From Radiobacillus deserti (GTDB taxonomy: Bacteria; Bacillota; Bacilli; Bacillales; Amphibacillaceae), in NCBI RefSeq assembly GCF_007301515.1, contig NZ_CP041666.1, positions 310,001-374,000 of the forward strand: a stretch of 64,000 nt of DNA, given 5' to 3'. A program made the position numbers and the translations under genes. How positions within the stretch are numbered: position 1 is the first letter of the stretch; every line of letters begins with the position of its first letter. The notes beneath the pieces were generated by a model, which was not told the DNA's origin, made no database searches, and saw only the letters and a list, made by a program, of their open reading frames with translations. Positions 16,403-24,864 of the stretch are shown here, in pieces.

Positions 16403-17170
16403 ATGTATCGAATCAAAGAGGTTGCGAAGATGGCGGGGATTAGTGTCAGGACGCTGCACTACTATGACCGCATTGGGCTTTTAAGGCCTGAAGAAGTGAA
16501 GGAGAACGGATATCGTTACTATTCAGACGAAGATTGTGCACGTCTTCAACAAATTCTCTTTTTTAAAGAGTTAGGGTTTTCGTTAAAGAATATTCAAGCA
16601 ACCATTGACCGGCCAGATTTCGATCGAAGAAAAGCGTTGATGAACCACCAAAAGCTTTTAGAAGAAAAAAAGCAGCGGCTTGAGAAAATACTGCAGTCTG
16701 TTGAGAAGACAATTGAGTCGTTAGATGGAGGTAAACAAATGAGTATAGAAGAAATGTTTGAACCATTTGATATGAAAAAGATAGAAGAGCATCAAAAGAA
16801 ATATGAACAAGAATCAAAGGAGCTCTATGGTCACACGGATGCTTACAAAGAGTCGGCAAGAAGAGTGAAGCAATATACAGAAGAGGATTGGCGTCGAATT
16901 AAAGAACAGAATGATGAAATTTATGGAGGGTTGATTCGATTGATAAATCACGATCCAAGAGATGTGGAAGTTCAGTCGTTAATTGGCCGTTATAGACAAT
17001 CGATTACAGATTATTTTTATGAGTGTACGCCGGAGATTTTCCGTGGATTAGGAGGATTATATATTTCCGATGAGCGCTTTAGAAAGAATATTGATCAATA
17101 TCAGCATGGCCTTGCTGCCTTTATGAGTAAAGCGATAGAGGTTTACTGTGATCAGCTCGAATCAAAGTAA
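16403..17170 (+). CDS. MerR-family activator with TipAS drug-sensing domain (Mta-like)
   Basis: 255 residues from ATG 16403, behind CGAGGTGG. The N-terminal MerR helix-turn-helix is plain (YRIKEVAKMAGISVRTLHYYDRIGLLRP), followed by a coiled-coil dimer helix (about 75-110) and a C-terminal TipAS/antibiotic-recognition domain (about 125-250) with YTEEDWRRIKEQ. Relatives such as Bacillus Mta and Streptomyces TipAL sense hydrophobic drugs and activate efflux genes and themselves. The 19-bp-spacer promoter in front suggests self-activation. The efflux target is unknown; the adjacent BASS gene is a candidate only by position. Confidence 0.88.
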   Translation: MYRIKEVAKMAGISVRTLHYYDRIGLLRPEEVKENGYRYYSDEDCARLQQILFFKELGFSLKNIQATIDRPDFDRRKALMNHQKLLEEKKQRLEKILQSVEKTIESLDGGKQMSIEEMFEPFDMKKIEEHQKKYEQESKELYGHTDAYKESARRVKQYTEEDWRRIKEQNDEIYGGLIRLINHDPRDVEVQSLIGRYRQSITDYFYECTPEIFRGLGGLYISDERFRKNIDQYQHGLAAFMSKAIEVYCDQLESK

Positions 17171-17172
17171 AC

Positions 17173-17205
17173 AAAGACCCGTCTCACATCTGAGACGGGT
17201 CTTTT
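17173..17205 (+). terminator. Terminator of the MerR-family gene
   Basis: AAAGACCCGTCTCA-CATC-TGAGACGGGTCTTTT, a 14-bp perfect stem right after the stop codon. Confidence 0.92.
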
Positions 17206-17216
17206 GATAGTGTCCA

Positions 17217-17345
17217 TTAAAGTCTATGATTCTTGTTTAATAAATCCATAAGAGAGTGAAAGATTTCGATTCCTTGATAAGCCATTAACCAAATGGCTGA
17301 GAAAGAAAATAATCCAATCATAATCATCCGTACGATTGCGAGCAT
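17217..17345 (-). CDS. 42-residue small membrane protein
   Basis: ATG 17345 lies 7 nt behind GAAAGGAGG, an excellent ribosome site. The peptide is MLAIVRMIMIGLFSFSAIWL followed by MAYQGIEIFHSLMDLLNKNHRL: one N-terminal membrane helix and an amphipathic tail. Just downstream of another small membrane gene on the same strand (17396-17704), about 50 bp away, so probably co-transcribed. Family not recognised. Confidence 0.6.
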   Translation of the reverse strand: MLAIVRMIMIGLFSFSAIWLMAYQGIEIFHSLMDLLNKNHRL

Positions 17346-17395
17346 CGCATTTCCTCCTTTCGACGAAATGACATGAAAACGGAAATAACGATGAT

Positions 17396-17704
17396 TTAAA
17401 TTAAGTAGGATGATTGATAGTAAATAGGTGTTAAAAACCTATGCCGGTTCAATACAATAGGTTTCATAACCACCGCAAATACAAGAATTACTGTTCCCAT
17501 TAATGAAAAGGGTATGCCAAAAATGGCTTTTCCCTTTTGGTCTAGATGTACATCTAGATGCCAATCCATGACCTCTGCATGGTCAATCCCTTCTGTGGTG
17601 ACAGCTACTAGATTGTTGGACGGATTCCAATAGGTCATATGAGTAGGGAGGTTTATGAGAAAGGCTAGGAAAAAAATGACTGGGATAAGCTTTTTCATAA
17701 TCAA
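17396..17704 (-). CDS. Small exported or membrane protein, unknown
   Basis: 102 residues from TTG 17704, which is 8 nt after AAGGAGG; the ATG two codons later is spaced too far but possible. It has an N-terminal signal-like hydrophobic stretch (KKLIPVIFFLAFLINL), a polar middle likely outside the cell (HMTYWNPSNNLVAVTTEGIDHAEV), and a second membrane helix (FSLMGTVILVFAVVM) ending in a basic tail. I do not recognise the family. It probably shares a transcript with the 42-residue gene downstream. Confidence 0.6.
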   Translation of the reverse strand: MIMKKLIPVIFFLAFLINLPTHMTYWNPSNNLVAVTTEGIDHAEVMDWHLDVHLDQKGKAIFGIPFSLMGTVILVFAVVMKPIVLNRHRFLTPIYYQSSYLI

Positions 17705-17793
17705 GTTCTTTTCCTCCTTCGGCCTTTGCTTTCACATATGATAATACATCTAAAATGCTGTGTAAATCATTATTCATCGATGGAAATCTACAT

Positions 17794-17802
17794 ATTATAA
17801 CA
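17794..17802 (-). promoter_or_regulatory. Extended -10 promoter for the small membrane-protein pair
   Basis: Minus strand TGTTATAAT, an extended -10 (TGnTATAAT) about 90 nt upstream of the TTG start; no good -35 is present. Confidence 0.4.
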
Positions 17803-17906
17803 GTAACCGTTTACGAAAAGCGTGAAACCAAGAGAAGTCTAAAAGGTAAATTTTTTCTATCAAATTATCTCCTCCCGAATAAGCTAATCAAGAAGGGGGA
17901 GATTAT

Positions 17907-18242
17907 GTGAGTTGGTTTTTGTTTATTTTGCTTGGCCTAGCTAGTTTCCGTTTCACGCATCTTATCGTTTACGACAAGATTACAAAATGGATTCGTGAAC
18001 CTTTTATACAAGAGGAGGAAGTAGAACTGGAAGATGGAACGATAGAAATAACGATTTCTACAAAGGGAACAGGTATCAGAAAATTCATGGGTGAGTTGCT
18101 AAGTTGTCACTGGTGCACTGGGATATGGTCTGCAGCGATCTTGTATAGCTTGTACGTCTTTTTACCAGCCATCGCTTTTCCGTTAATTGTTATCTTAGCA
18201 ATCGCTGGTTTGGCGGCGATTATAGAAACCCTGTTGGGGTGA
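17907..18242 (+). CDS. DUF1360 family membrane protein
   Basis: 111 residues from GTG 17907, behind AAGGGGGAG. It opens with a membrane helix (SWFLFILLGLASFRFTHLIVYD), has an acidic soluble loop, the conserved LLSCHWCTGIWSA segment with its paired cysteines, and one or two C-terminal helices. This CxxC-containing arrangement matches DUF1360 (Bacillus YjgA-like, linked to sporulation in some reports). Function is not established. Confidence 0.75.
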   Translation: MSWFLFILLGLASFRFTHLIVYDKITKWIREPFIQEEEVELEDGTIEITISTKGTGIRKFMGELLSCHWCTGIWSAAILYSLYVFLPAIAFPLIVILAIAGLAAIIETLLG

Positions 18243-18284
18243 AACTAGATAGAAGCGTACTGATTCCCGGACAATGTATTAAAT

Positions 18285-18318
18285 AAATAACTCCCCGTTA
18301 TGGGGAGTTCTATTTTAA
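18285..18318. terminator. Bidirectional terminator
   Basis: AACTCCCCGTTATGGGGAGTT stem (18289-18309) with T-rich flanks on both strands, placed between two convergent genes. Confidence 0.8.
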
Positions 18319-18411
18319 TTATCTTTCTTTTTTTCCGCACCCACAACCGGATCCTTTGCGTTTAACGACACGTTTATTTTTGAGACGTTTTCTTTTAGCT
18401 ACTATACTCAA
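18319..18411 (-). CDS. 30-residue basic small protein with CGCG tail
   Basis: TTG 18411 lies 6 nt after AGAGGTG. The peptide is strongly basic (IVAKRKRLKNKRVVKRK) and ends GSGCGCGKKER. The tail with two spaced cysteines resembles short metal- or nucleic-acid-binding tails. A GTG three codons upstream is an alternative start. Terminated by the shared hairpin at 18289-18309. Family not recognised. Confidence 0.5.
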   Translation of the reverse strand: MSIVAKRKRLKNKRVVKRKGSGCGCGKKER

Positions 18412-18570
18412 AACGTTCACCTCTTTCAAAAAGAAAATCTTCAGTATTAGCATATGTAAGTTTGCTGAACGGGGAAGGGCTGTTATCCCCTTAATTGTAA
18501 GTCTGTTCCATAGCTTCCTTGTTTTTATCATGATAAGATATAGATAGTCATACAGCGTGATAAAAGGGGA

Positions 18571-19224
18571 ATGAAATTGAAAAAGACTCGCAGAACTGGA
18601 ATAAAACTTTTGCTTGGGTTTGCTGTAATGCTGTTTGGCTTATATGCCATAGCTTCCCTTGTTGCAAACCATGAACAAGGAGCACCTGAATCACCTTATT
18701 CATTGTCTGAACAAGTATTGGCCTATGAATCAAAAATTGAATCAGAGTTAAAGAAAGCTCAGCTGGAAGATTATACAGCTGTTGTATTGGCATTGATGAT
18801 GCAAGAGAGTGGTGGCCGTGGACAAGACCCAATGCAAGCCTCCGAGAGTTATTGTGGAGAAGTTGGCTGTATAAAGGATTCGAACCTTTCCATCGAAAAG
18901 GGAGTCGAGTATTTTAAGCGGGTCCTTACGAAAGCAGACTATGACGTGAAATTAGCATTACAGTCTTATAATTTTGGACTTGGGTTTATTGAATTTGTTC
19001 AACAAAATGGCGGTGCATATACGCAGGAGTTAGCGATTCAATTCTCACAGGAGAAATATAAAGAACTTTCTCATACAGGGAAATACAGCTGTATTCGAGA
19101 GGAAGCGGAACAATACAAAGCTTGTTATGGGGATATCCTCTATGTAGATGCAGTTCTACAGTATTATGAAGAGGCATTGAAACACACAGAGGAAACAAAA
19201 GTAGTAGCGTTCCAATCAAGCTAA
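18571..19224 (+). CDS. Membrane-anchored lysozyme-like protein (CwlT-type muramidase)
   Basis: 217 residues. A basic N-terminus and one membrane helix (about 11-30), then an extracellular domain of the lysozyme-like family (PF13702). The catalytic Glu is in ALMMQESGGRGQDPMQASES; SIEKGVEYF, LALQSYNFGLGFIEF and ILYVDAVLQYY are family motifs. Such domains cut the glycan strand of peptidoglycan. ATG 18571 follows AAAAGGGGA. No NlpC/P60 domain is attached, unlike full CwlT. Perhaps used in wall remodelling. Confidence 0.85.
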   Translation: MKLKKTRRTGIKLLLGFAVMLFGLYAIASLVANHEQGAPESPYSLSEQVLAYESKIESELKKAQLEDYTAVVLALMMQESGGRGQDPMQASESYCGEVGCIKDSNLSIEKGVEYFKRVLTKADYDVKLALQSYNFGLGFIEFVQQNGGAYTQELAIQFSQEKYKELSHTGKYSCIREEAEQYKACYGDILYVDAVLQYYEEALKHTEETKVVAFQSS

Positions 19225-19225
19225 T

Positions 19226-19256
19226 GCTCACTGCACAAGGTAGTGAGCTTTTCTAT
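19226..19256 (+). terminator. Terminator of the lysozyme-like gene
   Basis: GCTCACT and AGTGAGC form a short stem followed by TTTTCTATTT. Confidence 0.65.
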
Positions 19257-19289
19257 TTGACTTATAACTATGAAGAAAGAAGGAACGAC

Positions 19290-20485
19290 ATGACACAACA
19301 ACGAGAGCCAATTTGGACAAAAAGCTTTATTAGTGTATCGATGACGCATTTCATTGTTTTCGTTGCGTTTTATACGTTGATCACAACTTTACCAATTTAT
19401 GTGGTGAGTGACTTGGGGAAATCGGAAGCGGAGGGTGGTCTAATTGTTACCACGATATTAGTCGCTGCTATTCTTGTGCGACCGTTCTCGGGAAGATTAC
19501 TTGATAGAATAGGGAAGAAAAAAGGATTATTTCTTTCTATGATTGCCTTTGCTCTGCTTATGTTTCTATACATATGGGTGGATCAATTTGTACCTTTGCT
19601 TGTTCTTAGATTTGTGCAAGGTTTATCGTTTGGTATTTTAACGACAGCAACAGGAGCGATTGCAGCAGATGTTATTCCAATTCAACGAAGAGGAGAAGGA
19701 TTAGGTTATTTTGCTATGTCGATGAACATAGCAGTCGTAGTAGGTCCATTTATTGGGTTGACATTGTTACAATGGATAGACTTCCAATCCTTGTTTATCT
19801 ACTTAAGCATATTTACTTTAATCGGTATCTGGTTTGCATCTATTGTTGATGTACCCCAGGATTTAGAGGAATCAAGTTCACATAAAAAAGGGTTTACCAT
19901 CCATGACCTGTTTGAGTTGAAAGCTCTGCCAATTGCGGCTATAAGTAGTTTGGTTGCGCTATCCTATTCAAGTGTTATTTCCTTTGTTTCTGTTTATGCC
20001 AATTCACTAGGGTTAACAACGGCTTCTGGATATTTCTTCTTAGTCTTTGCAGTTATTATGATAGCTTCTAGGCCGTTTCTGGGAAGACTGTTTGATTCTA
20101 GAGGTCCTTCCTGGGTCATTTTACCTTGTTTAATTGTTTTTGCACTTGGATTATATATTACTAAGCTTCACAAATTCTGCAATTCTTACTGTTAGCTGCT
20201 GGGGTTATTGGTCTAGGGTATGGTTCTCTACTCCCCAGTTTTCAGACCATGGCGATTCAAGCAGCACATCCAAAAAGAAGTGGTCACGCAACAGCTACCT
20301 TTTATACTTTATATGATTCAGGCATTGCATTAGGTTCATTTTCTCTAGGACTAATTGTAACGCACTATGGCTATGAAAAACTCTATTTATCCTGTATCGG
20401 TATTTTATTCGTTATTATCGGGTTGTTCATGACCTATCAACGAAGGCAAAGAAAAGCAAAAAATCTACCGGATACGGCTGGTTAA
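19290..20485 (+). pseudogene. MFS transporter with a single-base frameshift
   Basis: ATG 19290 follows GAAAGAAGGAACG. Twelve membrane helices in the MFS_1 style; motif A is GRLLDRIGKKKG and RFVQGLSFGILTTATGAIAADVIP is the antiporter region of drug-efflux relatives (Bacillus YwoG type). At about 20163-20166 the zero frame goes wrong (TKLHKFCNSYC, stop at 20195), while the -1 frame gives ASQILQFLLLAAGVIGLGYGSLLPSFQTMAIQ and runs to 20485. One missing base restores a normal protein of about 398 residues. A sequencing error or genuine inactivation are both possible. Confidence 0.83.
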
Positions 20486-20540
20486 TCGTAAGAAAATTCT
20501 ATAAAATAAAACAAGTAGTCTAGAAAGAGAGGGATAAAAC

Positions 20541-21479
20541 ATGGCGAAAAAAGTATATTTTAACCATGATGCAGGTGTAGATGACCTCGTATCATTATTC
20601 TTACTTACACAGATGAAAGAGATAGAAGTTACGGGGGTCTCAGTCATACCAGCAGATGGCTATCTAGAGCCTGGTATTTCAGCAAGTAGAAAAATAATTG
20701 ATCGATTCAGTAGTTACTCTATTGAGGTTGCACCATCTAATTCTAGAGGAGCAAATCCCTTTCCAAAAGACTGGAGAATGCACACGTTTTACGTAGATGC
20801 GTTACCCATTTTAAATGAAAAGGGTAAGATGGATGCTCCATTGACTGAGGAGTATGCTCATATACATATGATTCATACGATTCGTAAGACGGAAGAGAAA
20901 ACGACGTTGTTGTTTACTGGTCCATTAACTGATTTAGCACGTGCATTAGATGAGGCGCCAGATATTGAAGATAAAATTGAAAAATTAGTCTGGATGGGTG
21001 GAACATTCCAAGAAGTGGGAAATGTTCAGGAGCCAGAGCATGACGGAACGGCGGAGTGGAATGCTTTTTGGGATCCAGAAGCAGTTCAACGCGTTTGGGC
21101 AAGTGGTTTGGACATCGAAATGGTCGCTCTAGAAAGTACACAGCAAGTTCCTTTAACGCTTGATGTACGGAACCATTGGGCTTCTCTTCGTAAATTTGAA
21201 GGGGTAGACTTCTTAGGTCAATGCTACGCAGCGGTTCCACCACTTGTTCACGCAGAGACGAACTCGACTTATTTCTTATGGGATGTGTTAACAACAGCTT
21301 CTGTCGGTAAACCAGAGCTTGTTACTTCCAAGACAGTGAAAAGTACAGTGGTTACGGAAGCCCCGCAGCAAGGGAAGACAGCTTTATCTGATAATGGTAG
21401 AGAGGTTCGAGTTGTGTATAACGTGGAGGCGAAAGAGTTTTTTGATTATATTACCGGATTAGCACAACAGGTTAAGTAG
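20541..21479 (+). CDS. Nucleoside hydrolase (IUNH family), divergent
   Basis: 312 residues, the family length. It cleaves the N-glycosidic bond of ribonucleosides to base and ribose. The calcium site usually reads DTDPGxDD; here it is NHDAGVDD, so the first Asp is Asn. LLFTGPLTDLARAL and LVWMGGTFQEVGNV are typical. The protein also has a late Asp/Asn-rich helix region. It lies just ahead of a second hydrolase (13 bp apart), suggesting gene duplication and one transcript, with GAGAGGGATAAAAC before ATG. Confidence 0.85.
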   Translation: MAKKVYFNHDAGVDDLVSLFLLTQMKEIEVTGVSVIPADGYLEPGISASRKIIDRFSSYSIEVAPSNSRGANPFPKDWRMHTFYVDALPILNEKGKMDAPLTEEYAHIHMIHTIRKTEEKTTLLFTGPLTDLARALDEAPDIEDKIEKLVWMGGTFQEVGNVQEPEHDGTAEWNAFWDPEAVQRVWASGLDIEMVALESTQQVPLTLDVRNHWASLRKFEGVDFLGQCYAAVPPLVHAETNSTYFLWDVLTTASVGKPELVTSKTVKSTVVTEAPQQGKTALSDNGREVRVVYNVEAKEFFDYITGLAQQVK

Positions 21480-21492
21480 GGGAGAGTGGACG

Positions 21493-22440
21493 ATGAAACG
21501 AGTCATAATTGACACCGATACAGCTGGGGATGACACAATTGCGATTTTAACTGCCTTACACCACTTTCAAGTGGAAGGTATCATGATTACCGGAGGCAAT
21601 GTACAGTTTGACCAACAAGTTGAAAATGCGCTTTATACAATAGAGGTAGCTGGTAAAAGTGGACAAGTTCCTGTGTATAAGGGGTTTGAGAAGCCGATTA
21701 TGCAAACAGGGGAGATGGAACACCGAACGGTGGAAGATGTCCATGGAAGTGATGGGATGGGGAACAGCTTTTTTAATAAAGCGGTTCAACGTCCAGAAGA
21801 AGTCCATGCCATTGATTTTCTAATTGAAACGGTACATAACCATCCAGGTGAAATTCATTTGCTAGCGATAGCACCTCTAACCAATATTGCATTAGCTATC
21901 AAAAAGGATCCAACCATCGTTCCGGAAATTGCTCATTTATATATTATGGGAGGAACGAACAATGCCTTGGGGAATATCACGCCGGCAGCAGAATATAATT
22001 TCTTCGTTGACCCAGAAGCGGCGCGTATCGTCTTAAATGCTGGAATTCCTATTACTATGGTAGGGTGGGAAATGTGTACGAAATACTCCTTAATGTTCGA
22101 TTCAGATCATGAAGAGATTGCAAGTCTTCATACAAAAGGAGCTGTGTTTTTCCAAGCTGTAAATAAGGTGGTCAAAGAATTTAATAAGACCGTACACCGT
22201 TTGGACGGTACGACCCATCCGGATACGCTACTAATGGCTATAGCAGCAGATGACTCTATTATGCTAGAATCTAATTTTTATTATGTAGACGTTGAGACAG
22301 CCGGGGAATTTACGCGTGGATACAGCATTGTAGATATCAATGGAAGGTTAGAGAAGCCAGCAAATGTAAGAGTTTGTGAAAAAGTAGATCGTAAAAAGTT
22401 TAAAGATACGTTGTTCAATGTGTTGTCTGCAATAAAATAA
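21493..22440 (+). CDS. Nucleoside hydrolase (IUNH family), second copy
   Basis: 315 residues. The N-terminal calcium motif is DTDTAGDD instead of DTDPGIDD, so the key Asp residues are kept. HLLAIAPLTNIALAI, LYIMGGTNNALGNITPAAEYNFFVDPEAARIV and GWEMCTKYS are well conserved IUNH features. It is only distantly like its upstream neighbour, so the two may differ in substrate (inosine/uridine or pyrimidine nucleosides). ATG follows GGGGAGAGTGG. Confidence 0.9.
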   Translation: MKRVIIDTDTAGDDTIAILTALHHFQVEGIMITGGNVQFDQQVENALYTIEVAGKSGQVPVYKGFEKPIMQTGEMEHRTVEDVHGSDGMGNSFFNKAVQRPEEVHAIDFLIETVHNHPGEIHLLAIAPLTNIALAIKKDPTIVPEIAHLYIMGGTNNALGNITPAAEYNFFVDPEAARIVLNAGIPITMVGWEMCTKYSLMFDSDHEEIASLHTKGAVFFQAVNKVVKEFNKTVHRLDGTTHPDTLLMAIAADDSIMLESNFYYVDVETAGEFTRGYSIVDINGRLEKPANVRVCEKVDRKKFKDTLFNVLSAIK

Positions 22441-22476
22441 CGAGCAGCATCGTTCCATATGAATAGGGGGATTAAG

Positions 22477-23496
22477 ATGATTGACTTAAGAAGTGATACT
22501 GTAACCTTACCTTCAGATAAGATGCGGAAAGCCGCATATGAAGCTGAAGTCGGGGATGATGTGTATGGGGAAGACCCGTCTGTCAATCGTTTAGAAGAAA
22601 AAGCAGCGGAGATCCTCGGTAAAGAAGCTTCCTTGTTTGTAACGAGTGGGACACAAGGGAATCAAATTGCAGCTTTAACGCATTGCCGTCCAGGCCAAGA
22701 AATTATTTTAGAGGCTAATGCCCATATTTTCTTATATGAAGGGGCAGCAATCTCTGCATTCGCTGGTGTCCAACCACGTACTATTGAAGGGAATAGAGGT
22801 GCAATGGACCCAAGGGAAGTCGAGGCGAGTATCCGCGCAGAGGATGTCCACTTTCCTGAAACGGGAATGATTTGTTTAGAAAACACACATAACAAAGCTG
22901 GAGGAGCAATAGTACCAATTGCTAATATGCAAGACATTTATACGGTTGCACAAAAGCATCAAATTCCGGTCCATTTAGATGGAGCTCGCTTATTTAATGC
23001 AGCGGTAGCGAGTGGTCGTAATGTGAAGGATTTCGCTCAGTACACGGATACAATCCAGTTTTGTCTATCAAAAGGATTGGGAGCACCAGTTGGCTCGATT
23101 ATTGCTGGTTCAAGCGAATTTATTCACCGTGCAAGAAAGTGGAGAAAACGTTTAGGTGGCGGTTTACGCCAAGCCGGAATAATTGCGGCTCCTGGATTAC
23201 TTGCGTTGCAAGAAAATATTAATCGCTTAGCAGAAGACCACCTCCATGCTAAGCAATTAGCAGAGGGATTGGGGCAAATAGAGGGATTAGAAGTCGTCAA
23301 CCAAGTGGAGACGAATATCGTGATGATAGAAATTACGAAAGAAACGATCTCCACCGATGTGCTAATCGACAACATGAAAAAGCATGGGGTTCTTGCTGGT
23401 GGAATGGGACCAAACCGAATCCGTTTCGTAACGAACTTAAATATTTCCAAAAAAGACATAGAGGATGCATTAAGTATTATTCAAAAAGTATTGTAA
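22477..23496 (+). CDS. Low-specificity L-threonine aldolase
   Basis: 339 residues from ATG 22477 after ATAGGGGGATTAAG. A fold-type I PLP enzyme (Beta_elim_lyase) that splits threonine and allo-threonine to glycine and acetaldehyde. Start MIDLRSDTVTLPSDKMR and GDDVYGEDPSVNRLE are diagnostic. The PLP lysine is Lys199 in CLSKGLGAPVGS, and VHLDGARLFNA carries the Asp for the pyridine ring. Third gene of a likely operon with the two nucleoside hydrolases. Confidence 0.95.
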   Translation: MIDLRSDTVTLPSDKMRKAAYEAEVGDDVYGEDPSVNRLEEKAAEILGKEASLFVTSGTQGNQIAALTHCRPGQEIILEANAHIFLYEGAAISAFAGVQPRTIEGNRGAMDPREVEASIRAEDVHFPETGMICLENTHNKAGGAIVPIANMQDIYTVAQKHQIPVHLDGARLFNAAVASGRNVKDFAQYTDTIQFCLSKGLGAPVGSIIAGSSEFIHRARKWRKRLGGGLRQAGIIAAPGLLALQENINRLAEDHLHAKQLAEGLGQIEGLEVVNQVETNIVMIEITKETISTDVLIDNMKKHGVLAGGMGPNRIRFVTNLNISKKDIEDALSIIQKVL

Positions 23497-23500
23497 ATAA

Positions 23501-23700
23501 GAGGTTGAGACAAAAGAATATGAAGCAAATGAAAAAACGAACAATTATAATTAATGCCTATACCCGGCTCCGGAAATATACTACGCTTTCCGCCGGCGGC
23601 TGAGGAGCCTCCTCGTGCTGGAGTCTATGTATATTTCCGGAGCTAGTATAGGCTGTTGTTCGGCTTTTCGACTTATCCTTTTCGTTATGTCCCAGCCCCT
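23501..23700 (-). repeat. GGCTGGGACA element, copy 1 (minus orientation, internally deleted)
   Basis: 200 bp in the convergent spacer after the aldolase. Ends read GAGGTTGAGACA on one side and TGTCCCAGCCCC on the other, the terminal inverted repeats of the family. It has the inner GCTCCGGAAATATAC palindrome arms, but lacks the roughly 37-bp GGTGAG arm seen in copies 2 and 4. Related to 28577-28813, 41711-41828 and 50484-50718. Confidence 0.85.
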
Positions 23701-23702
23701 TA

Positions 23703-24194
23703 TTATTTATATTCCCAATAAATCATGTCTTCGTCTGTCTTGGTTCGGACAAATCTTGATTTTTCTAAGACTCGTATTGACCCTACATTAGTAGGTAAGC
23801 ACTCTGCTACAATTCTAGAAACACCTGGTTCTTGCTGTAACCAATTTACTAAACCAGTTACGGCTTCACTTGCAATACCTTTCCGCTGATAGGATGGAAC
23901 AACTCCGTACCCAATTTCTACCAGACCGTTTTCGTCTGGTCCGCCCTTACAACCGACCTCACCTACTACCGTTTGGTCTGAATTATTTACAATTAAATAA
24001 CTCCATTTGCTCCCTCCAGGATTTTGTATAAGTTGTTTTTCCACAAAGGGGAGGATCTCCGCATAGTCTGTATTTGGCCATTCCGAAGAAACCTTAAGTT
24101 GTATCAAATCTTCTAATGTGTCTTTCCCTTTTATTGTAGCTGTAACCATTTCCTTTGTGAATGGTAATAAGCTTAGTCGTTCTGTCTGTATCAT
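23703..24194 (-). CDS. GNAT acetyltransferase (RimJ/RimL type)
   Basis: 163 residues. Starts with IQTERLSLLPFTKEM, typical of RimJ/L-type acetyltransferases; the acetyl-CoA loop is VPSYQRKGIASEAVTGLVNW and a late PTNVGSIRVLEKSRF. Uses acetyl-CoA to acetylate an amine of unknown identity. ATG 24194 lies behind GGAGGTAAAC. Confidence 0.85.
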   Translation of the reverse strand: MIQTERLSLLPFTKEMVTATIKGKDTLEDLIQLKVSSEWPNTDYAEILPFVEKQLIQNPGGSKWSYLIVNNSDQTVVGEVGCKGGPDENGLVEIGYGVVPSYQRKGIASEAVTGLVNWLQQEPGVSRIVAECLPTNVGSIRVLEKSRFVRTKTDEDMIYWEYK

Positions 24195-24306
24195 GTTTAC
24201 CTCCAGATTTTATTAGTAAGGTTATTCTGGAGAGTCAATCATAGGCTTCGCTCCTTTACATTACTACCTGTATTATATGGGAGCGACTATCCCCTTACAA
24301 CCCCTT

Positions 24307-24729
24307 CTAGATTTCTAACACATGAGGCTGATGGTCCCTTTCATTCATAAGTCGAATTTCTGTCGGAGTTATGTCTAAGACAACGTAGTTAGGGTCATCT
24401 GGCCCTTCAAACCAAGGCTCTAAGTCATTATTCCAAACCTTCTGCTTCATATCGGATGATTCTTTAACTTCTGCTTTCCCTTCAATTTCTAAGTACGAAT
24501 CCTGCAATCCTTTATGTTCAAATCCAATTAGGATATGGACTTGATTGTTCTCTTTTAAGTCCTCTACCTTGTGTGTATCTTTGTTGGTAGCAGAGTATAA
24601 ATGAAGTCCTTCGTGGAAAAAAGTCATGTATCGAGAAAAAGGTTTGTTATCTTTTATGCTTGCTAATGTGCCAATTTGATAATTATCTAATATTTGGTGG
24701 ACTTTTTCTTCTAATTGCTGTTTGTTCAC
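24307..24729 (-). CDS. Pyridoxamine 5'-phosphate oxidase-like stress protein
   Basis: 140 residues with the split-barrel flavin-binding fold of the general stress protein 26 (YdaG) group: LASIKDNKPFSRYMTFFHEGLHLYSATNKDTHK and VHILIGFEHKGLQDSYLEIEGKAEV. GTG 24729 is 8 nt after GGAGGATGTACAA. Members bind FMN, F420 or haem; the exact reaction is unknown. Confidence 0.82.
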   Translation of the reverse strand: MNKQQLEEKVHQILDNYQIGTLASIKDNKPFSRYMTFFHEGLHLYSATNKDTHKVEDLKENNQVHILIGFEHKGLQDSYLEIEGKAEVKESSDMKQKVWNNDLEPWFEGPDDPNYVVLDITPTEIRLMNERDHQPHVLEI

Positions 24730-24864
24730 TTGTACATCCTCCTCTATCTAAGTATGTATAGTATGTGTGAAAAACGGATTAATTATGTTGGTGGAAAGAT
24801 ATAAAAAGTGCTTGTCAATCTGACTTGGAGGCTTTAAGCTTTGAGTAGTGAAGGAGTGGACGTC

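Noticed and set aside
17583..17777. 64-codon minus-strand frame overlapping the 102-residue gene
   Set aside because: Its start lies in the leader without a ribosome site and most of it is an alternative frame of the better-supported gene.
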